64,000 bases of DNA, from the NCBI GenBank assembly GCA_021464245.1, contig JADCRB010000162.1:1709476-1773475 (forward strand), given 5' to 3'. Below the pieces are notes generated by a model. That model ran no database searches, was not told the DNA's origin, and was given only the letters and a program-made list of their open reading frames with translations. The DNA is from Carallia brachiata (lineage: Eukaryota > Streptophyta > Magnoliopsida > Malpighiales > Rhizophoraceae). The translations under genes were made by a program, and so were the position numbers. This document shows positions 58,301-64,000 of the stretch, piece after piece. Position 1 is the first letter of the stretch. Every line of letters begins with the position of its first letter.

Positions 58301-61300
58301 TTTTTTTTTTTTTTGCCATTGTTTTTACTGCATTTTTTTCTTCTTGTGAATAATTTGGCAAATTATTTGATTCTATTCGAATAATCGCATTCGTATATGT
58401 GTTCATTGTGACCTAGTGGTCACGGGTTCGAACCCTGAAATAGCCTTTTTGCTGAAATAAAGGGAAGGCTGAGTACATCGACCGTTCCCCAATGCCCATA
58501 AATGTAGGAGCCTGAGACATTGGGACGCCCTTTTATATATGTGTTCATTGGTTCGGTAATCTTGTTCCTATTAGGATGATCAAGCTACAATTGTGTGCAA
58601 GTACTCTTCACTGTATCTGAGATGCTTGGATATCTAGGATATTTAGTTGCTACCTAAGTGCTGTTGACATCTGGTAGCATGCATGTCCAGTGACCTGTCT
58701 GAGCTCTTGCATGTTCTACCTTTGTTCTTTTCTGTTCCTTGCACATTATGGTCAATTGCCAACGTTTTTCTCCTTCGAATTTCAATCAATGTAGTGACAG
58801 TTTCTGATTCTGATCACTCTGCATTAAGGAAATTAAACTGTGTGCAATATCATTTGCATAAACTCTTGTGCTCTCCTCTCTTTCTCTCTCTCCCTGCATT
58901 TTACCTCCATTTTAACTGATTCCGGATGCTTTGCAAATATCTTATGCCATCTCATCTGAAGTTTAAGATTTCAAGCACCGAGAATATTATTCAATAGATT
59001 TGCGATTGTAACCCAATTCTAGGATTTATAAATTTAGGTTTTTCACAGGTTTCACATATGCGGAATGGAAGGAAGAATTGCTTTTAGTAACATTGCTTTT
59101 TAAGTTTTCTAGATTTAGACAGGTGTTCCTACTGCAGATATGTCTTTCTTTCTTTCTTTCTTTTTTTTTTTTTTCCTGTTACTGGTTTTACTATTTAAAT
59201 TCTATGCAATGAACCAGTTTGTAATCTTTCCTCATGAGTATCTACGAAATCATTGGTAGAAATGGGTTTTCATAAAGGACTCAAATTCTCAAAGGCTTAG
59301 ACTTTAGTTCTGGAATGTTCTGTCTTGGAAATTTTAACTGTGTTGATATGTTACATGCATGGTGAGCAAGGCACTGTTATTAACAGTATTATGTTCTTTT
59401 TGCTTCATTAAGAACGGCTATTTTATGAGTCGTACAATATTGGCTTATTATTAAAGAACTTCTCTTGCTACACACTAGCATCTTTTTGTCTTCAGGATTG
59501 TTTTGATCTTCCACTGAAAATGCCTCAGGTGTACCTACGCAGGAATCATGACGGGGAGATTGATCCTGAAGGTGAAGTATGGGCTGCTCCATACCGGTGG
59601 GGCAGCATGGTGATTGCCTACAGGAAAAAGAAGTTTAAGAAGCATAAATTGGCTCCTATAAAGGTAATTTGTCCTTTTCCTCCTTGTTTGGCATGTTGAA
59701 ATGATATCTCACCTAAACTATGTTCTAGAGATCGTACTAAAATTATATGTGCCTTAGTTCCAACCTGTAACATATTCAAATATTTTGAGGCATATATATG
59801 AGGCCAAAAAGTGAAACTGAAGTGTGTTCTTGTATGAACCACGAGCTTCTTGCTTGATGAAATGCTGCTCTACTGCATTGGTATGCTTGGAACTGGTGTG
59901 CCTGTGCTTAGTCAATCTTAACTTTGTTCCTCAATATTTGCTATCAGGATGATCATTAATTAAGACACTATATTCATTTTTGTGCACCAAAAGAGTACCA
60001 AACACATGTAAATTACAAGTTTGTACTTTATTTTCTCCATGAGAAAGACTATTTAAAGAGTTTTACAAAATTGAAGTATGCTTTAGGCATTTTAGCTCTT
60101 AAGAAAATTGGTGGAGTTTACTTCCTCTCTTCCAAAATTGAAGCATATGAGACGAATTTTCTTTCTGTCACTCCACTGAGTACTTTAAGGTTTCAAATGC
60201 TCTCAAAATGCACTTCCCCAAAATAAACCAGAAATCAGAACTAAGCCTAAAGATCTCTGAGTTTTTTCTTGACAATACTAGCCTCTTCATTCATTACCCT
60301 AGTGTTTTGTTCTCTATAGAACTCAATTCATCCCAAGAGTATCACAGACCAAGCTTCAAAGCCTTTCTGCCCATTGTCAATGAAAAACTAAAATGAGTCA
60401 TTGTTTCACAGTCATTCTATAATGTTGATATTACTAGACACATAAATTTGAAACTATTTTACTAAACTACTCTGTTTTTGATAAAGAAAATACGCAATTG
60501 TCTCTGGAGTTTCTCAAACTTGAGCTGTAAGACTTCCATTGCTGGCGAAACAATTGTTTCCCCATTCTTTTCCATATTCTTGGCTTGTGTAACATTGGTA
60601 AAGAATCGTAAAACACAACCTGAAGAGATGATAATAGATGGATTTGGAAACATGTTGCTTTCGATTTTTAATGAATTTGACTTTCTCATCATACTCCAGA
60701 TAGTTGATATCATTGACTAGAGAGCATCAAGGCACTGTAAGAATACACATAGGAAATAATACCAAAGGTATGCAGTACTTAAAGCACTCTGTTACAGGAT
60801 TGGGCAGATCTTTGGCGGCCTGAACTTCAAGGGAGGATTTCAATGGTAGATTCTCCTAGAGAGGTCGTTGGAGCTGTTTTGAAGTATATGGGGGCATCAT
60901 ATAACACTAAGGACATTGATTTACAAGTTACTGGTGGGAGAAATGCTGTGCAGCGGAATCTAGCACTACTTGGGAGACAGGTATTCAAGTCAATGTTTCT
61001 CCTCATGCTTCACAGATAGGATTTTTATTTGGCTGGACAACTGAGCAGTGGAACATTAGGCAGGTGTTAGCCTTACCATGGCATGATAAAAGATTGTTTG
61101 AACTAGGTGAGAGCATTTGACCTTCATTCTCTCTTAAGGGAATGAATATATGTATAGTTATATGTGCACAAAGTACATATGCAAAGATTATACTTGTTTC
61201 TGATATATAGTAACATAAAATTGTGCACGACAAAGCAAACTTTTGTCATGTGACATGATTAAAATCTTCCTCAACCAATAAAGAAAATCTTGCATGCTTC

Positions 61301-63044
61301 AACTGTGAAAGTCTTGAATTTTGTGCATCGCTACAAGACTCTTATACCAATAGCATATCAATTCTTAGACTTTTCTCCTCACTTTGACTGTGAGGATATC
61401 TCACAACAGATATAAATTAAATAGAGTTTTGTAACCATTTCAAGAGCATTTTGCTGGAATGACTCAATGTATGTAAATTTTCAAATGAAATCGTAAGAGC
61501 TCTCAATTGCGCTAAAGTTAATAGTGTACACCACATTCTACCTCAAAACAGGCCATAGACTCAAACTTTTGTATTATTTGTTGACCTTCATTAGTTGAGG
61601 AGTCTTTAATGATCCTTAGAACCTAATTGATCTATCGCGTTTTGATACATAAAAAATGTGTTTGAGCAATTATTATGTAAAGCACATTTACTCTCTAATG
61701 TTGGACAGTGAACCTTAAGTACAAAAGAGAAAATAGAGAAACCCCAATGGGAATCCACCTGTAAACCAAATCAAGAATTACGCTGCTTAAACTCAATAAT
61801 TAGTGGTCGTTATTGTAGCAGCCTCTCTATGAAAGTAACTTAGGAGAGCCTATTTATAGTTACTATCCAACTAGCATGTAGAAGGGAAAAGAAACATAAA
61901 CTCAAAATAAGGATCTTAAGATGTATAAGATACTCATTTCTACAGAGAATATTCTTAGCTAATAATACTCTATTAGAAGAATCTAGTTATTCCAGACTGA
62001 TTCTAATTGATACATAAAATCTTAACAAGATACTAATTATCTGCAAAACTCCTTTACACTCTCTCTCTCTCTCTCTCTCTCTCTCGCTTTGTGCTTAATT
62101 GCATGTCTCATCCTTTCTATGTGATTACCTATTGCAATCAAAGCAAGTTGAACCCAGGACAATGTTGATGATGAGGAGCATTGCTTATCTTAAACTGTTC
62201 GACAACAAACTGAAGTTGCTGGAGTTACACATGACAATTCTGTTATTGACTACTTGCAGGTTCGACTTTTTGACAGTATGCATTATCTGAAAGCATTTGC
62301 AGTGGGAGATGTTTGGGTGGCTGTTGGGTGGAGTTCCGATGTTCTTCCTGTCGCCAAGCGCATGTCAGACGTTGCAGTGATTGTCCCAAAGTCTGGAACT
62401 AGCTTGTGGGCTGATCTATGGGTATGACTTTGTTCACGTCATTATCTCTGACATTCAGTTTGTTATGTCCTCCATACTGGGTTTCAAATGAAAAATCATT
62501 TGCATATGTTGCATAAGCCATACACTTGTTACAAAAGAAGTTGCTATTGGTTAAAGCAAATATTAATTGCCTGGTCAATCAAAGTAGTTCTGCATTGTCG
62601 TTCACTATAGATTTATTCAATAAATAAGTTGCGTGCTCTTTGTAGGCTGTCCCTGCTGCCTCTAAACTTCAATCACATCTTATTGGAGGACGAGTCAGAG
62701 GTCCATCTCCAGTAATCCATCAATGGTTCGAGTTTTGCTTGCAAGGTATGAGAGCACTACCTTTTAAGCAGGAGGTAGTTCCAGGTGCAACTCCCTCTGC
62801 CCTCGAAAACACTCTAGCTGGCAACTTAAAAGAGGAAGTCACCAAGGGTAACCCAAAATTGGATACAAATCTGATTGCTGGAGTCCCTCCACCTGAAATT
62901 TTGACTGGGTGCGAGTTCTTGGAGCCATTGCCTGATGCTACACTATCAGATTATGAATGGTTGATTTCTAGCATGCAGAGCATGGTCGTTGTATTATTCA
63001 CACAGTATGGCACTATATCTTGTCAACAATTGGTTTTTGGCTAA
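55305..63044 (+). CDS. PotD-like polyamine-binding-type protein, plastid-targeted
   Basis: Seven exons join in frame: 55305-55656, 56039-56181, 57398-57646, 59496-59663 (alternative acceptor 59529), 60798-60980, 62260-62421, 62646-63044; about 551 residues. It resembles plant proteins annotated as putrescine-binding-like (Arabidopsis At1g31410 type), which are related to bacterial periplasmic PotD/solute-binding proteins. Residues 1-69 are rich in Ser, Arg and Pro and poor in acids, like a plastid transit peptide. Residues 70-90 are hydrophobic and are followed by ALA (105-107), so thylakoid-lumen or membrane sorting is possible. Mature-part motifs include ADIVTIGDSWLSFAI, WAAPYRWGSMVIAYRKKK, DWADLWRPELQGRISMVDS, AFAVGDVWVAVGWSSD and WADLWAVPAAS. 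Ligand binding is inferred from the family. The last 24 residues after SSMQ are unlike the preceding conserved part, so the true 3' end could be spliced differently. Confidence 0.88.
56627..56964 (-). mobile_element. TRIM (terminal-repeat retrotransposon in miniature) in intron 2
   Basis: Two direct repeats (56627-56746 and 56824-56964) start TGATA and end CA, with 77 bp between them. A perfect 5-bp duplication, ctcta, flanks the whole (56622-56626, 56965-56969). On the minus strand, TGGTATTAGGACC just inside the right repeat (about 56809-56821) resembles the iMet primer site TGGTATCAGAGC. There is no coding capacity. The left repeat is about 20 bp shorter through an internal deletion. Confidence 0.82.
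58409..58535 (+). mobile_element. tRNA-derived SINE in intron 3
   Basis: It starts TGACCTAGTGG (box-A-like, 58409-58419) and has GGTTCGAACCC (box B, 58425-58435). A perfect 15-bp duplication, tatatgtgttcattg, flanks it (58394-58408, 58536-58550). The A and B boxes are only 5 bp apart, far closer than in a tRNA gene. Confidence 0.88.
61699..62027 (-). mobile_element. Possible solo LTR in intron 5
   Basis: The segment begins TGTTGGACAG and ends CTTAACA. On the minus strand it has a good TATA-like CTATAAATAGG (about 61849-61859) in the middle, as LTRs often do. No matching target duplication was found. Confidence 0.4.
62059..62085. repeat. (CT)13 microsatellite in intron 5
   Basis: Uninterrupted CT dinucleotide run. 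Confidence 0.85.
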
Positions 63045-63610
63045 AACTGCCTTCAAAGGTGACCTAAACTTTGTGTACAATAATTTGAGGGCATTGTGAC
63101 ATTGATGATACTTTTATTGCGTTTGATATACGATAATTACTTTACATCATGTTTAAAAGAATGGCTTCAAGGTTCCTTTGCACTGTTCCCTACTGATTAT
63201 TCCATTTTGCTTCAAATCGTAGTTGATTCAAGGTTTCTACCCCTTTGAAGTGTTGATTGCCTTTTGGAACTGCAAAAATTCTGGAATTCAAGAAATTTAC
63301 TTGGTAAGCGACTCATTTCATTTTCTCCCACTAGTTTTTGCGCAGAGAACGTACACCGGCGGCGTGGTTTCTGCTTTCTCGCTCATTGGTCTGCGCTCTT
63401 AGCTTGCGATCACCCTAACTGTGCCCTATGGTCGACATCTTTCTAGTTTGGACACAATTTTTGTGAATTTCGAGTTTAGATAGGAATGTCGCATTCCTAG
63501 GAGGTAGAGGGTGTTAGTTTCCTGCAGCAAATTTGCCTTACAGAGCTTGCTGCCTTCCACCTAGTTTTGTGACCTTCTTCACAGACCTGTTTACCGCAGG
63601 GCTACGTCAA
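63045..63610 (+). other. 3' flank of the PotD-like gene
   Basis: Presumed 3' untranslated region followed by spacer. A 60-codon frame at 63264-63446 has no recognisable content. Confidence 0.45.
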
Positions 63611-63953
63611 GGTTGTTAGAATCAGACCGGTCATCAAACTGAAAGTATCAGTGGGTTTAGGTTCAACCGGTTGAATCGGTCGAACCAGTATTTAATTATA
63701 TATATATATATAAGTAATTAAAAAAATAATAATTATAAATAGTGATTAAATATTAATTTTTTTAATTTTAAGATAAAATTGAAATTTTAATAAATTTAGA
63801 TTAAATTGAATTTTTTAATTAAATTTTGTATTTAAATTATAATTTGAATAATATTTGAGATCAAATTATAATTTATAAAATTTTTAATTTTATTGAACTG
63901 GTCCAACGGGTCCGATCGGCCGGTTCGGTCAAGTTTTCAAAACAATGGTCTAC
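63611..63953. mobile_element. MITE-like repeat with GGTTCGACCGG-type arms
   Basis: GC-rich arms with 'gaccggt', 'caaccggttgaatcggtcga' and, inverted, 'gaactggtccaacggg...cggttcggtc' enclose an AT-only core. This layout is typical of a repeat widespread in dicot introns and spacers. Exact ends were not resolved. Confidence 0.5.
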
Positions 63954-64000
63954 GCCTTCCAATGCGTTAGGAAATACAAGAAATTTATTTATTTATTTAT

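Noticed and set aside
58425..58435. Possible tRNA gene (GGTTCGAACCC)
   Set aside because: No cloverleaf can be drawn around it; the 15-bp target duplication shows it is a SINE.

Overview
The window is nuclear DNA from a eudicot plant. Support for this comes from TIR-NBS-LRR (TNL) genes, which monocots lack, and from RLCK-VII kinases, Ty1/copia elements primed by initiator tRNA-Met, plant-type SINEs and a TRIM, MITEs, and intron-rich genes in AT-rich intergenic DNA. The species cannot be named from the sequence. The left two thirds is a disease-resistance-type cluster full of transposons; the right third is ordinary gene territory.

Layout. 1-7098: relic of the 3' end of an LRR receptor-like protein (RLP) gene, split by a complete copia element (1071-6722). 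7310-17500: TNL copy A, coded on the minus strand and broken by two small lesions, with a long upstream flank that has collected a LINE and several MITEs. 20096-24081: a long-TIR DNA element abutting a broken PCRK1/2-like receptor-like cytoplasmic kinase. 25612-33030: TNL copy B, the paralogue of A, with six exons that join into an uninterrupted 1,091-residue frame. 33463-38703: an older copia element. 39590-41078: second copy of the RLP relic. 41181-45138: a RIPK-like RLCK-VII kinase with one apparent 1-bp frameshift.

From 45.1 to 51.1 kb I see only AT-rich non-coding DNA with repeats. A single-exon plant gene of unknown function lies at 51188-52135. A duplicated piece of the next gene (52780-53692) follows, then a seven-exon plastid-type gene at 55305-63044 whose product resembles bacterial PotD-type polyamine-binding proteins.

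The TNL and RLP duplications allow insertions to be recognised by comparing copies. Copy A carries a hAT-like element, a LINE with a nested Harbinger-type MITE, and a Mutator-type MITE that B lacks; B carries a different Mutator-type MITE that A lacks. RLP relic 1 carries the copia element and relic 2 a SINE, each with an empty site in the other copy. The immune-type genes (TNL, RLP, two RLCK-VII) form a physical cluster, but only TNL B and possibly the RIPK-like kinase look able to make protein. Several of the lesions are single-base indels, so assembly error has to be excluded before calling them real.
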